Source: Deltaproteobacteria bacterium (GTDB lineage Bacteria; Myxococcota_A; UBA9042). Taken from it: a DNA stretch of 64,000 bases. The stretch's first letter is position 1. Each line of letters starts with the position of its first letter. Both the position numbers and the translations under genes were made by a program. The DNA lies in NCBI GenBank assembly GCA_020632665.1, contig JACKFC010000022.1:10995-74994 (forward strand), given 5' to 3'. Positions 10,501 to 17,253 of the stretch are shown here, piece by piece. The notes beneath the pieces are model-generated. The model saw only the letters and a list, made by a program, of their open reading frames with translations. It had not been told where the DNA came from and ran no database searches.

Positions 10501-10852
10501 CATCGGCGTCGCGGGAAGCGCGGCGGGAGAGGGCTCCGACGGCCTCGTCGCGATGCTGACCGCGACCGGGATCGCGCTCTGGCATCGGAGCTACGACAAG
10601 GGCAAAGCCGATGCCTTGGTCGGCCTGATCGCGTACCCGGACGGTGGCCTCTTCGCGGTCGGACGCGTCGGGGACCTCGGCAAGGGCGACTTCCACCGCG
10701 TTCGAACCGACGCCTGGGGCAACGACAGCTGTGCAGTTGCCGGCTATTGCGCGGGAACCTCGCCAGCCGATTGCGATGACGGTGACGCCTGCACCGCAGA
10801 CAGCTGCTCCCCCGGAATCGGCTGCGTCCATACGCCCACCGCATGTCCGTGA
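4586..10852 (+). CDS. Giant Cys-rich lipoprotein with CDDGxxCT repeats and propeller-like modules
   Basis: The 2088-residue product starts with a lipoprotein signal (FCASLLLLPAC, lipobox LPAC) and an Asp/Ala/Ser linker. Four Cys-rich blocks (about 30-705, 1065-1250, 1630-1695 and 2045-2088) contain repeats of the form CDDGDxCTxxDxC, resembling the Dictyostelium-type CTDC repeat common in myxobacterial proteins. Between them lie three Cys-poor blocks of about 350 residues each, with recurring motifs such as DGGLYVFGYA, DGGFALAID and GRIVAGGF. These fit a beta-propeller (PQQ/delta-60-like) fold. Strong GGAGG stands 6 nt before the ATG. The residue after the lipidated Cys is Ser, so outer-membrane targeting is likely. 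Function is unknown; adhesion or surface sensing is a guess. Confidence 0.85.
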   Translation: MHRSVLFCASLLLLPACSPESSPGSPPDSVADGAAVDVGAVGVDTGASADAPSSPDAGGITAHGCSVDSDCTTADACAGKLFCDTSGPVRLCRFVSGSAVVCDDSNDTVCLRNRCDPGTGSCAMRPTAKGTPCTDDDPCTVAAACDGGACVAGPASWCACQQDADCAAKPGWNLCSGAPYCDKASFPYHCEINETAAVACKPVDAPCMVNLCDPADGACKIAPASDGVPCDDGDPDTVGERCKGGLCVPGADLTSCQNNADCDAYEDGDVCNGTLYCDVASGSCKVNPATAIACPDANDTACIHNLCDPKTGACELTALKNGTACDDGDPCTAGDLCKVGACVAGATFTCPCATDAECVDKDDGNLCNGSFFCNAASKVCQYLPTSIVFCPSVDDTACSKNACQPKTGGCVATPAGETRERCEVYNGALLCHLEVKAPGEATQTNLPCDDGDACTAGDLCDGAVCKGGTDTCPCKVHADCLIEDDGDRCNGVPLCDKATGKCTEKQDYFAVVCPKNGDTACLANTCLPLDGSCSVVPVNDGKPCDDGKVCTVGESCAVGSCSGGNLNPCDDGKTCTQDSCDPLLGCQHPSICDDGNACTVDACDPKTGGCTFDAKITEGVGCDADSNGCTVQDTCSAGTCTAGTAVTCSIVVGACQVGACSSTSPSTFVCLAKAATDGTACDDGDACSLGDACKGGSCGKGAVAALGEVVDTAGAPHGWWSGAVRGNDARILLFGVQSDAAPGTPPKTRRWQLQRGWTLGPAEAATTVDAVGSSVHVAPAGALLRSDGRVVVVGTVHVGGLHRVRALGLEANLATPFATLDVANQGADMRAVASAITGGELLVAARRAASGPTEIALLRITDKPAAAVLHTLSSAASLEPYGVVGLGSGGVLVAGAATTATSSLPYLARVDAGVKAWSVTPDGIGAALVGVAPAGDGVLVAATAADVALAPKLCRFSLAGDAQWCEPLAGFAAIDGVVARSKDGVWVVGRQDVGGALLPRLVATTERGVAVSDLLLQGGGQRFHGLLASPGGTLTLLGEASTGGVAKPLRRQIDGWGAASCALSGGCIGKAVADCADAAACTADLCSAGKCSSLPISAACDDGDACTAGDGCVGGSCKPGGLADCDDDLPCTKDACHVALGCQHVFSGAQTACDDGDACTEGDGCTSNGCVGKKKNCDDGNPCTTDSCASASGCVHAHTDAGCDDGDICTDDLCNEASKACEHPHNTRPCDDGVACSAGAVCADGKCQAGVPGKKLFNRDFEKLGLDGGLPRALENAPDGGLYVFGYAYRANDTHYRSHAYRLSPSGATVWHGQYGDAYKTNTGRDYFIGATVDAKGAVGCGGSDHASAGARDGLIVAVDGSDGSERWLYRYGTADDEHLLDIARVDAGYIAVGTAFATGANGQQGWILRVGPQGFQLSSQQFGGTGFEVAHAVVGVGTDAVVATEQPGYSGASDTVVMRVDPSGKTIWQRRYAELGKERPRSMVGTADGGFALAIDHSTASRRGVAILKLAADGSLRWRSAPDIASWSAPDTDFEPVWAVAEDSAGRIVAGGFEQATFTGAVRHPRVATFDGATGRILRATDLDGGKNNEPLSHGIIYTLAATSDGVALGLAYGTNFMVQRIDDFHHTDCSAAGACADARDGGCDDGKACTAAACTAGKCSFPLEPTGVTCAGDEICVAAWACNNKGGCAAAANLLGGSLVDLGADDEYTAVIASRLGGDLRAGRTVDSKTGGVRPLLIRHDAAGDSDGFDMPTDEAARLDDMVELPDGRIVTVGRFEGVDDKRARIRIHQPTTVPLGAPLLLKTTDAGADEWHVLASVVESAFDHVVASGSACAGTTCAPWLVRVRVDGSATATHNVRLPVAGRHLGLIRHGSGLVAVGDSPGGAVVRGLGETGTIGWTTVLPGDVAAQANAVARTSSGELVVVGTRTASGAAQGFVAQLGPGGALGWSKAVTVGGTLDLRGVALLADGRIGVAGSAAGEGSDGLVAMLTATGIALWHRSYDKGKADALVGLIAYPDGGLFAVGRVGDLGKGDFHRVRTDAWGNDSCAVAGYCAGTSPADCDDGDACTADSCSPGIGCVHTPTACP

Positions 10853-10977
10853 CCTGGACCGAGAGAAGACGCAACCCGATGCGAATGTTGACCCACAACC
10901 GGCGTGCCGATACCGTCCTTGCGCGGCCCGTGCCGTCACGGCGGAGCCGCACGCCGAATCCAACGAGACGAGGATCC

Positions 10978-11793
10978 ATGACTTTTGCTGCCCCAATCCG
11001 CACGTTCCGCCCGCTCGCTGCCGCGCTCACGCTGCTCCTGCTCGGCCTAGCGTGTAGCGGACAGCACCTCAAGGACCCCGACGGCGACGGCGATCGCAAC
11101 AGCGCGCGTCCCTTCTCCAAGCTTGGCCCGACCGAAGACCGCCTCAGCCCGCGGATCGGCGACAAAGAAGATTGGCGCTTCGTGCAGCCCGACAAAGCGG
11201 GCGATATGGAGATGCGGATCTCGGTCGGCAAGTGGAAGGAGTCGACCCTGGTCGGCTTCGTCACGATCTACACCGAGGTCGGCGATCGCATCGCCGAGAA
11301 GCCCCTGCCAGAGGGCAGCGGCACGCTGAAGTTCAAGTTCTCGGTCGAGCCGACGATGCGCTACCTCGTCCGCTTCCGCGCCACCAAGGGCGAGGGGGAG
11401 TACGCGGTCGAGGTCGATTGGGGCGAGAACCCCTGCGACTCGTGCAAGGACGACGAGGAGTGCGTCGAAGACAAATGCGTCGAGAAGCCCAAGGCATCGA
11501 CGCCGACGCCGACGCCGCGCCCGCGTCCGACGCATACGCGGCCCAAGCCAGAGCCGAAGTCGTCGGGCATCACCTGCACCATCATCGACGCCCGCGTCGC
11601 TGGTGGGGGCTCGGTTCTGATCCTCAGCGCCGGCGACAACAAGGGCGTCAAGTCCGGGATGAAGGGCTCGATCAAGGGCCTGAAGGGCGGCAGCTTCAAG
11701 GTCATCGCCGTCTACCCGAGCCGCAGCAAAGCGACCTGCTCGCTGCCGCCGGCGAAGATTTACGGCCACCCCAACGCGGTCATCCACGATTGA
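10978..11793 (+). CDS. Lipoprotein of unknown function
   Basis: The 271-residue protein has a signal peptide ending in the lipobox LGLAC followed by SGQ. A short DPDGDGDRN stretch resembles a calcium loop. Residues about 50-150 are beta-rich and could be a pre-peptidase-like or Ig-like domain. A four-Cys segment (CDSCKDDEECVEDKC) follows, then a Thr/Pro/Arg linker (about 170-190), then a C-terminal domain with repeated GVKSGMKGSIKGLKGG. The ATG at 10978 is chosen because the signal peptide begins there; the open frame extends 45 codons upstream into non-signal sequence. It lies 125 nt after the giant lipoprotein and 4 nt before the cytochrome gene, so the three may be co-transcribed. I do not recognise a family. 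Confidence 0.75.
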   Translation: MTFAAPIRTFRPLAAALTLLLLGLACSGQHLKDPDGDGDRNSARPFSKLGPTEDRLSPRIGDKEDWRFVQPDKAGDMEMRISVGKWKESTLVGFVTIYTEVGDRIAEKPLPEGSGTLKFKFSVEPTMRYLVRFRATKGEGEYAVEVDWGENPCDSCKDDEECVEDKCVEKPKASTPTPTPRPRPTHTRPKPEPKSSGITCTIIDARVAGGGSVLILSAGDNKGVKSGMKGSIKGLKGGSFKVIAVYPSRSKATCSLPPAKIYGHPNAVIHD

Positions 11794-11797
11794 TCCG

Positions 11798-13507
11798 ATG
11801 ATGCCTCGCGTGCCGCTGCGGGCGGTCGCTGCCTTCTCGCTGCTCCTGCTGCTCGGATGCGGCCGCAAGGAAGCGCCCGCCCCGACCCCTGCGGCGCCAC
11901 CGAGCCCGCCGCCCTCCAACGTGGCCGAAGACACTGCTGCTGCTCCGGTCGCCTTGCCCGCCGAAGCGACGGGTCTGCTCGCCCTGCCGCACGTCACGCT
12001 CGCGGCGCTCTCGGATTGGTCCTCCGTCCTCAAGCCCTGCGGCTGCACCGAAGAGCTGCAGCGCGGCGGGATCGAGCGGATCGCGCATTGGATCGCGGTC
12101 GAGCGACGCCGCGACCCGGCCTTGATGCTCCTCCACGCCGGCAACCTGCTGGTCGAGGACGAGGCGCCACCGGCGAATCAGGTCGCGCAACGGGCGCTCC
12201 GCCAGCAGACCTTCGTCCAGCTCCTCGCCGGGCTGCCGGTCGCCGGCGTCGCGCTCTCCAGCGTCGACCTCGAGCGGGGCGGCGAAAAAGCCCGCGAGCT
12301 CCTCGCCGCGGCCAAGCTGCCGCTGCTCGCCGATGGCTGGGAGCACGGCGTGGCTGGTGTGCTGCCACGGCGCGTCGTGACGCTGCCCGGTGGCGTGCGC
12401 CTTGGCGTCTTCGCCCTCGACCCGGCCGCGGGTGAGCTCGATCGGCAACAGGAGCTCGCTGTCGCGCACGAGAAGGCCCTGCGCGCGGAGGGGGCGACCG
12501 TCGTCGCCGCGCTCTCCAACCTCGGACTGCGCAACAGCCGGCGCCTCGCCCGACGCGTGCCGGCGCTCGATGCCGTCGTGGTCGGCGCGGTGCCCGAGCG
12601 GCTCGAACCGATCGAGGAGCCCGATCGCGAAGAGGGTGGCTGGTTGCTCGCCGCGCCTCGGCACGGCGCCTACCTCGCAGTGCTGACGCTGGCCGACGTC
12701 CGTGGCAAGGCGACGCCGCCGCCGGTAGATCCGGAGCAGCAGCCGGCCTGGATCGACGCGACGCCCTGGCTGCCGGGCGCGGCCGACGCCCTGCAAGCAC
12801 GCCTGGACGAAGTGGACGCCGACCTCGCTCGCGTCGCCAAGGGGCCGCAGACGGCAGCGACCTCGTTGACCCTGCCGTTCTGGCGTCGCCAGCGCGCCGA
12901 CCTGGCGCAACGCCTCACGCGCACCCGCGAGCGGGCGAAACAGCCCCTGCCCGTGGGCCGGCTCGGCGCCTACCGCTCGGTCGGCCTTGCCTGGACGTCT
13001 CCGGTCGAGCCGACCGTCGCGGCCGCGGTCGCGCGCTACGACGCCGCCGCAGCCAAGATCAGCGAGGCGACCGCCTCCGCTCCGGTGCCCGCGAAAGAAG
13101 GCGTGGCCAGCTACGTCGGCCAGCAGACCTGCCTCGGCTGCCACAAGAGCGCGGCCGACTTCGCCCGCGACGACCTGCACGCCCACGCTTGGGAGACCCT
13201 GGAGAAGGCCGGCAAAACGCGCGATCTCGATTGCGTCGGCTGCCACTCGACGGGTTGGCAGCGGCCCGGCGGCGCCGGCTTCGCGAATATCGAGCGCTTC
13301 GCCGACGTGCAATGCGAGGCTTGCCACGGCCCGGGATCGGCGCACGTCGCAGCCGCCGAAAAGAATGGCGGCGCCGGCCTCGACCATCCGCGGCCCGACG
13401 GCAGCGTCTGCTCTGGATGCCACACACCGGAGCACGCACCGCGCTTCGACTTCGACATCTACAGCCCTCGACTGCGCCGCCCGGGCCACGGCCTGCCCGC
13501 GCAATGA
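11798..13507 (+). CDS. Tetraheme cytochrome c lipoprotein with 5'-nucleotidase-like domain
   Basis: The 569-residue product has a lipoprotein signal (LLLLLGCGRK). Residues about 55-300 resemble the metallophosphoesterase half of UshA/5'-nucleotidase proteins: the LKPCGCTEELQRGGIERI segment matches the PCGC...GGL start found in cytochrome-linked members. The metal ligands expected of an active phosphoesterase (DxH, GNHE, GHxH) are not visible, so that domain looks non-catalytic. The C-terminal 130 residues carry four CXXCH heme sites (CLGCH, CVGCH, CEACH, CSGCH), as in cytochrome c554-like multiheme proteins. It should be exported and lipid-anchored in the envelope, as an electron-transfer or redox-sensing protein. 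Two adjacent ATGs (11798, 11801) are equivalent starts. Confidence 0.85.
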   Translation: MMPRVPLRAVAAFSLLLLLGCGRKEAPAPTPAAPPSPPPSNVAEDTAAAPVALPAEATGLLALPHVTLAALSDWSSVLKPCGCTEELQRGGIERIAHWIAVERRRDPALMLLHAGNLLVEDEAPPANQVAQRALRQQTFVQLLAGLPVAGVALSSVDLERGGEKARELLAAAKLPLLADGWEHGVAGVLPRRVVTLPGGVRLGVFALDPAAGELDRQQELAVAHEKALRAEGATVVAALSNLGLRNSRRLARRVPALDAVVVGAVPERLEPIEEPDREEGGWLLAAPRHGAYLAVLTLADVRGKATPPPVDPEQQPAWIDATPWLPGAADALQARLDEVDADLARVAKGPQTAATSLTLPFWRRQRADLAQRLTRTRERAKQPLPVGRLGAYRSVGLAWTSPVEPTVAAAVARYDAAAAKISEATASAPVPAKEGVASYVGQQTCLGCHKSAADFARDDLHAHAWETLEKAGKTRDLDCVGCHSTGWQRPGGAGFANIERFADVQCEACHGPGSAHVAAAEKNGGAGLDHPRPDGSVCSGCHTPEHAPRFDFDIYSPRLRRPGHGLPAQ

Positions 13508-13548
13508 GATCGTGCGTCGCCCTCGCGCCTCGTACCAATGGAGCTCCC

Positions 13549-14436
13549 ATGCCAACCAAGAAGAAAAGCGCCGACGGCGAAACCCAGGCGGTGCCCGCGG
13601 CGAAAAAGGCGCCGCGCAGCAAGAAGTCCGCCGCCGCGAAGCCGGCGGTCAGCGAATCGAAGGCCGCTGCCGGCAAGAAGGCGCCGCGGAGTCGCAAGGC
13701 GCCGGCCAAGGCGGAGCCTGCGCCCGTCGCGATGCCGATCGAAGTGCCGGTCGAGATTCCGGCCGAAACGCCCGTCGAAGCGGCTGCCGCTGTGACCGCT
13801 TCCGCGGCGCCGTCCGAGCCCCCTGCGGCCACGCCGGAGAGCCTCGACGGCGCGCTCGCTCGGGTCGCCGAGCTCGAGGCGCGGCTGGAGCGCGGCCTGC
13901 GCTTCGTCCACGTCGTCATCGACCGCAACCAGCGCGCGATCGAGGCCCACGCGGCCCTGCTGCATGGCCTCGGCGACGCGTCGGTGCGTCGCGCCGGCGT
14001 CCTCGCGGAAGAGGTCGCCGCTGCCCGCGACGCCTATTTGCGCAGCGCGCCGCCGCCGGCGTTTCGGGTTCGAGTCGCGCCGGACGTCGACAAATATGCC
14101 GTTCCCGCCGCCGAGGTCGACTGCGCCGCACGCCTGCACCTGTGCAAAGCCGCCTGCTGCCGCAAGCCGTTCGCGCTCGGCACACAGGACCTCGAGGAGG
14201 GCGTGTTGAAGTGGGATTGGGCCGATCCCTACGTCAACCGGCGCGACGCCGAGGGCGATTGCGTCCACCACGGCCGCGACGACGGCTGCACCGTCTACGC
14301 CCAGCGACCGCTGCGTTGCCGGCGCTACGATTGCCGCGATGACGCGAGCGTGTGGATCGACTTCGACCGCGCCATCCCGCACCCGGATCTCGCCGCATTG
14401 CCGACCCCGACGATGCCGAGCGCCAGCGGGGCCTAG
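13549..14436 (+). CDS. Histone-H1-like Lys/Ala tail fused to YkgJ-type Cys-cluster domain
   Basis: Residues 1-55 are Lys/Ala/Pro-rich (AAKKAPRSKKSAAAK style), like bacterial H1/AlgP tails. A short Pro/Glu/Val linker and a helical segment (about 95-155) follow. The C-terminal 130 residues carry CAARLHLCKAACCRK, then CVHHGRDDGCTVYAQRP and LRCRRYDC. This is the spacing of the YkgJ family, thought to chelate zinc or iron-sulfur. The chosen ATG at 13549 has GGAG 5 nt upstream; an in-frame ATG at 13504 overlaps the stop of the cytochrome gene as ATGA and would add 15 residues. No signal peptide, so cytoplasmic. A DNA-associated metal-binding role is inference from the two parts. Confidence 0.8.
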   Translation: MPTKKKSADGETQAVPAAKKAPRSKKSAAAKPAVSESKAAAGKKAPRSRKAPAKAEPAPVAMPIEVPVEIPAETPVEAAAAVTASAAPSEPPAATPESLDGALARVAELEARLERGLRFVHVVIDRNQRAIEAHAALLHGLGDASVRRAGVLAEEVAAARDAYLRSAPPPAFRVRVAPDVDKYAVPAAEVDCAARLHLCKAACCRKPFALGTQDLEEGVLKWDWADPYVNRRDAEGDCVHHGRDDGCTVYAQRPLRCRRYDCRDDASVWIDFDRAIPHPDLAALPTPTMPSASGA

Positions 14437-14440
14437 GCGC

Positions 14441-15358
14441 TCAATCTTCGCAATCCTCGTCCTCTGCCGGGCAACGGAAGCGGACGTGGAAGTGGTCGGC
14501 GTGGCCGGAGGCGTGGCGGATGATGCCACGCCGCGCGCCGCGCCCGTGGGGATATTGGAAAATTCGACCCAGCGTCGCGTCGTCGACGCCCTCGCGCTCG
14601 AGGTAGCGGTGCAGGGCCGCCTGCAGCCGATAGTCCATGAAGATGTACTGCACCTGACCGGTGTGCAGCATGGCGCCCAGAAGGGTCCAGGTCCGCTCGA
14701 TGTCCAGGTCCGCCGCGCTCATCTGGACGAAGCGCGAGAGTGCGCCGTCTTCGTGCAGGTAGCCGACGTCGATATCGCGGCCGCTCTGATGGCTCTTGTG
14801 CCCCTTGAGCTTGCCACCGCCTTCGCGGGAGAGCGCTCCGACCACGACCGGGGGGGCACTCGGGTGCAGGCGGTGCAGCTCGCCGGCGGCCCACTGCAGG
14901 ATCGCGACGATCTTCCGCGCTCCGAAGCGGGCGTGGTGGCTGCAGCGGTAGCCCGGTCCCGAGCGCGGCAGCTCGCAGCCGTCGTCGAGGCTGCCGTCGG
15001 TGGCCCGCCCCACCGAGTGGCCGTCGACGTCGCCGTTGGCACAGCGTGCCTGCAGGCCGTCGTCGCTGCTGCGTGCGGCTCGTTTGGGCTCGGACCTTTC
15101 CTGGGGGCGGCTGCGCGGCGGCGGGCGCGGAATGCGTCGACGATCCCGGACCGCGGGCTCGACCGCGTCGTCTTCGACCTCGCCGTCGTCGACGAAGACC
15201 ATCTTCGAGACCGTCTTCCGCCGCTGCTGCGGCGGGCCGCCACATGCCGCCAGCGTCGCGGTGCAGAGCAGGGCGAGTGCGATGCTGGGCCAAAGGCACG
15301 CCCGCCTCGGCGCGAAGCCGGATAGCGGGGGGCTGCGGTGGTCGGGCGACGCGCGCAT
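14441..15358 (-). CDS. mepA: Penicillin-insensitive murein endopeptidase, lipoprotein form
   Basis: MepA is a LAS-type zinc endopeptidase that cuts peptide cross-links in peptidoglycan. The 305-residue product shows the hallmarks: GHKSHQSGRDIDVGY (zinc His and Asp) and ASGHADHFHVRFRCP (HxH zinc/catalytic motif), with the usual C-terminal acidic Cys segment. A signal peptide ends at LAAC, so it is probably a lipoprotein; E. coli MepA is soluble and periplasmic. Residues 40-110 form a charged Arg/Asp/Pro linker absent from E. coli MepA. It is convergent with the YkgJ gene (4 bp between stops) and lies 30 nt downstream of ptsI. A GCATCC/GGATGC inverted repeat spans the start codon. Confidence 0.9.
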   Translation of the reverse strand: MRASPDHRSPPLSGFAPRRACLWPSIALALLCTATLAACGGPPQQRRKTVSKMVFVDDGEVEDDAVEPAVRDRRRIPRPPPRSRPQERSEPKRAARSSDDGLQARCANGDVDGHSVGRATDGSLDDGCELPRSGPGYRCSHHARFGARKIVAILQWAAGELHRLHPSAPPVVVGALSREGGGKLKGHKSHQSGRDIDVGYLHEDGALSRFVQMSAADLDIERTWTLLGAMLHTGQVQYIFMDYRLQAALHRYLEREGVDDATLGRIFQYPHGRGARRGIIRHASGHADHFHVRFRCPAEDEDCED

Positions 15359-15371
15359 CCTGTGAGGATGC
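15355..15371 (-). promoter_or_regulatory. Inverted repeat enclosing the mepA start codon
   Basis: GCATCC-TGTGA-GGATGC is a perfect 6-bp stem with a 5-nt loop. In the mRNA the mepA ATG lies in the 3' arm of the stem, so the structure could limit ribosome access. The stem is short and untested. Confidence 0.3.
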
Positions 15372-15388
15372 CGCTGCCCGGGCGCGCA

Positions 15389-16960
15389 TCAACTTCTGGC
15401 GGCGAACCGGACGGCCGGCAGCAGCCGTGGCGTCATCGAGAGTTCGCGCAGCCCCAGCTCGATGAGCTCGTGGGTCAGGCTCGGATCCGAGGCGATCTCG
15501 CCGCAAAGCGAGACGGGGACGTCGTGTCGGGCGCCGGCTTCGACGATCATCGCGATCGCCGTGCGCAACGCAGGCGGCAAGCCACGGGTGGCGCTCGGAT
15601 CGTCGCGCGAGCGGGCCAGCAGCAGGGCGCCGAGGTCGTTGCTGCCGATGGCGAAGAAGTCGGCCAATGCGGCGAGCGCGTCGAGCTGCAGCAGCGCCGA
15701 TGGGACCTCGATCATCGCGCCGACGGCCGGGATCGGCAGCCCTTCGGCCGCCGCGATCTCGGCGAGCAGGCCGCGAATTTGCCGCAGCTCGTCCACCTCG
15801 CTGACGAAGGGCACCAGGATGCGCAGCGCTCCCGCCGGCGCGGCCCGGACCAGGGCTCGTAGCTGCGATTGGATCACGTTGGGGCGATGCCGCAACAGGC
15901 GGACGCCGCGACAATCCGGCAGGCCACGCAGCGCGATCGGCAGCTCGTGGTCGGCGAAGGGGCCCGAGAGGTCGAGCAGGCGGACGGCGACCGGTTCGGG
16001 CGCGAAATCGGCCAGGACCGAGCGGAAGATCGCCTCGAGCTCGGCCTCCTCCGGCAGCTTGCTGCGTCCGAGGTAGAGGTAGAACGTCCGCCAGAGCCCG
16101 ACGCCGCTGGCGCCGTGGGCGCGTGCCCGTCCGGCGTCGAGGTCGAGATCGAGGTTGGCACGCAGGCAGAGGTTCTCGTCGCCGCGTGCGGCATCGAGCG
16201 CCGCAGCGGGCACCGGCGGCGGCTCGGCGGGCGGCGCCACGTCGGCAGCGTCGACCCGCTGCACCACGCCGGCGTCACCGTCGATGCGCAGTGGCGCCTC
16301 GTCCTTGATCGCCCGCAGCGCGCCCTCGACGCCCGTCACCGCGGGCAATCCAGCGCTGCGGCAGAGCACCGCGACGTGGGAGGTGAGCGAGCCCTCTTCC
16401 AGCACCAAGCCCGCCGCTCCTGCGCTGACCAGATCGATGACGTCGCGCACCGTCACCGCGCCAGCGACCAGGATATCGCCCGGGTCGACCCCGAGCAGGC
16501 GCTGCTCCCCCTCGCGGAGCTGGGCGAGCAGCGCCGCGCCGAGCCCTTCGACGTCGCGCCAGAGCTCGCGGAAGGCGACGTTGCCGAGGCGGGCGAAGCG
16601 CTGCTCGAGGGCGCGCAGGCTGCGCTCGAGCGCGCGTTCGGCGCCGAGGCCGCCCTCCTCGATCGCGCGGATTGTCGGCGCGACGAGCTGCGGATCGCGC
16701 AGGATCGCGCGTTGGCTGATCAGCAGCGCGCGGGCGATGCCGCTGGCCTCGTCGTCGCCGAGTGAGGTGGCGCTCTGCTCCAGCGCGGCCTCCGTCGTCG
16801 CTACGGCAGCTTCGAGGCGGGCCCGCTCGGCCGCGCGCTCGGCGGCGGGGACCCGGCGCCGGCCGCCGACCACGGCGCGGCGCACCAGGACGTGCGCGGG
16901 GCCAATCGCCACGCCGGGAGCGCTGGCGATGCCCCGCAGGGTCAAACTCGGTTCGCTCAT
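15389..16960 (-). CDS. ptsI: Phosphoenolpyruvate-protein phosphotransferase (Enzyme I), divergent
   Basis: Enzyme I passes phosphate from PEP to HPr. The 523-residue product has the EI N-terminal motif GIASAPGVAIG, the phospho-histidine loop GSLTSHVAVLCR (H195) and GDAGVV. The PEP-binding half keeps GVGLWRT, VRLLDL, a CRGVR arginine pair, MIEVP, IGSNDL and the active-site SLCGEIASD (C486). It departs from the family in key neighbours: RTEF reads RTFY, the GGDK segment reads SGPF and the NPxLG motif before the CRGVR arginines is absent; it is also shorter than typical EI (about 570). It may be slow, or tuned to PEP sensing. It is last in the rpoN cluster; its ATG overlaps the HPr stop by 4 nt. 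A sugar-transport role is unlikely, as no permease genes are nearby. Confidence 0.85.
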   Translation of the reverse strand: MSEPSLTLRGIASAPGVAIGPAHVLVRRAVVGGRRRVPAAERAAERARLEAAVATTEAALEQSATSLGDDEASGIARALLISQRAILRDPQLVAPTIRAIEEGGLGAERALERSLRALEQRFARLGNVAFRELWRDVEGLGAALLAQLREGEQRLLGVDPGDILVAGAVTVRDVIDLVSAGAAGLVLEEGSLTSHVAVLCRSAGLPAVTGVEGALRAIKDEAPLRIDGDAGVVQRVDAADVAPPAEPPPVPAAALDAARGDENLCLRANLDLDLDAGRARAHGASGVGLWRTFYLYLGRSKLPEEAELEAIFRSVLADFAPEPVAVRLLDLSGPFADHELPIALRGLPDCRGVRLLRHRPNVIQSQLRALVRAAPAGALRILVPFVSEVDELRQIRGLLAEIAAAEGLPIPAVGAMIEVPSALLQLDALAALADFFAIGSNDLGALLLARSRDDPSATRGLPPALRTAIAMIVEAGARHDVPVSLCGEIASDPSLTHELIELGLRELSMTPRLLPAVRFAARS

Positions 16961-17253
16961 CCCCGCGCCCCGCGGCCGTCGTAGGATTCGGCTTCCTCGA
17001 AGCCGGCGGCACAGAGCGCTTCGAGCGCGTCGAGCACCGACTCGGCGTCAGGGCCGCTGGCGACCACCTCGAGTTCGGTGCCGACCACCGCTTCGAGCAT
17101 CAGCAGCGAGAGGATGCTGCTGCCGTCGACCTCGTCGCCTCGGCAGCGGACCCGGACCCGCGCGTCGTGGGATTCGACGACCGCGACGAAGCGACCGGCG
17201 GGCCGCGCGTGCAGGCCCATCGGGTTCCGGATCTTCAGCTTGCGCCGGATCAT
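16957..17253 (-). CDS. HPr-family phosphocarrier protein (NPr-like)
   Basis: The 98-residue protein has the HPr phosphorylation loop GLHARPAG with His at position 15 and SSILSLLML with Ser at 46, the site phosphorylated in HprK systems. It should carry phosphate from Enzyme I to PtsN. Overlaps of 4 nt with rapZ upstream and ptsI downstream indicate translational coupling. No hprK gene is in the cluster, although Ser46 is kept. Given the neighbourhood it is best seen as the nitrogen-PTS carrier rather than a sugar-PTS HPr. Confidence 0.9.
   Translation of the reverse strand: MIRRKLKIRNPMGLHARPAGRFVAVVESHDARVRVRCRGDEVDGSSILSLLMLEAVVGTELEVVASGPDAESVLDALEALCAAGFEEAESYDGRGARG

Noticed and set aside
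15389..16960. Enzyme I as a dead pseudoenzyme
   Set aside because: The phospho-His, active-site Cys, MIEVP Glu, SNDL Asp and the key arginines remain, so loss of activity cannot be claimed; I call it divergent only.
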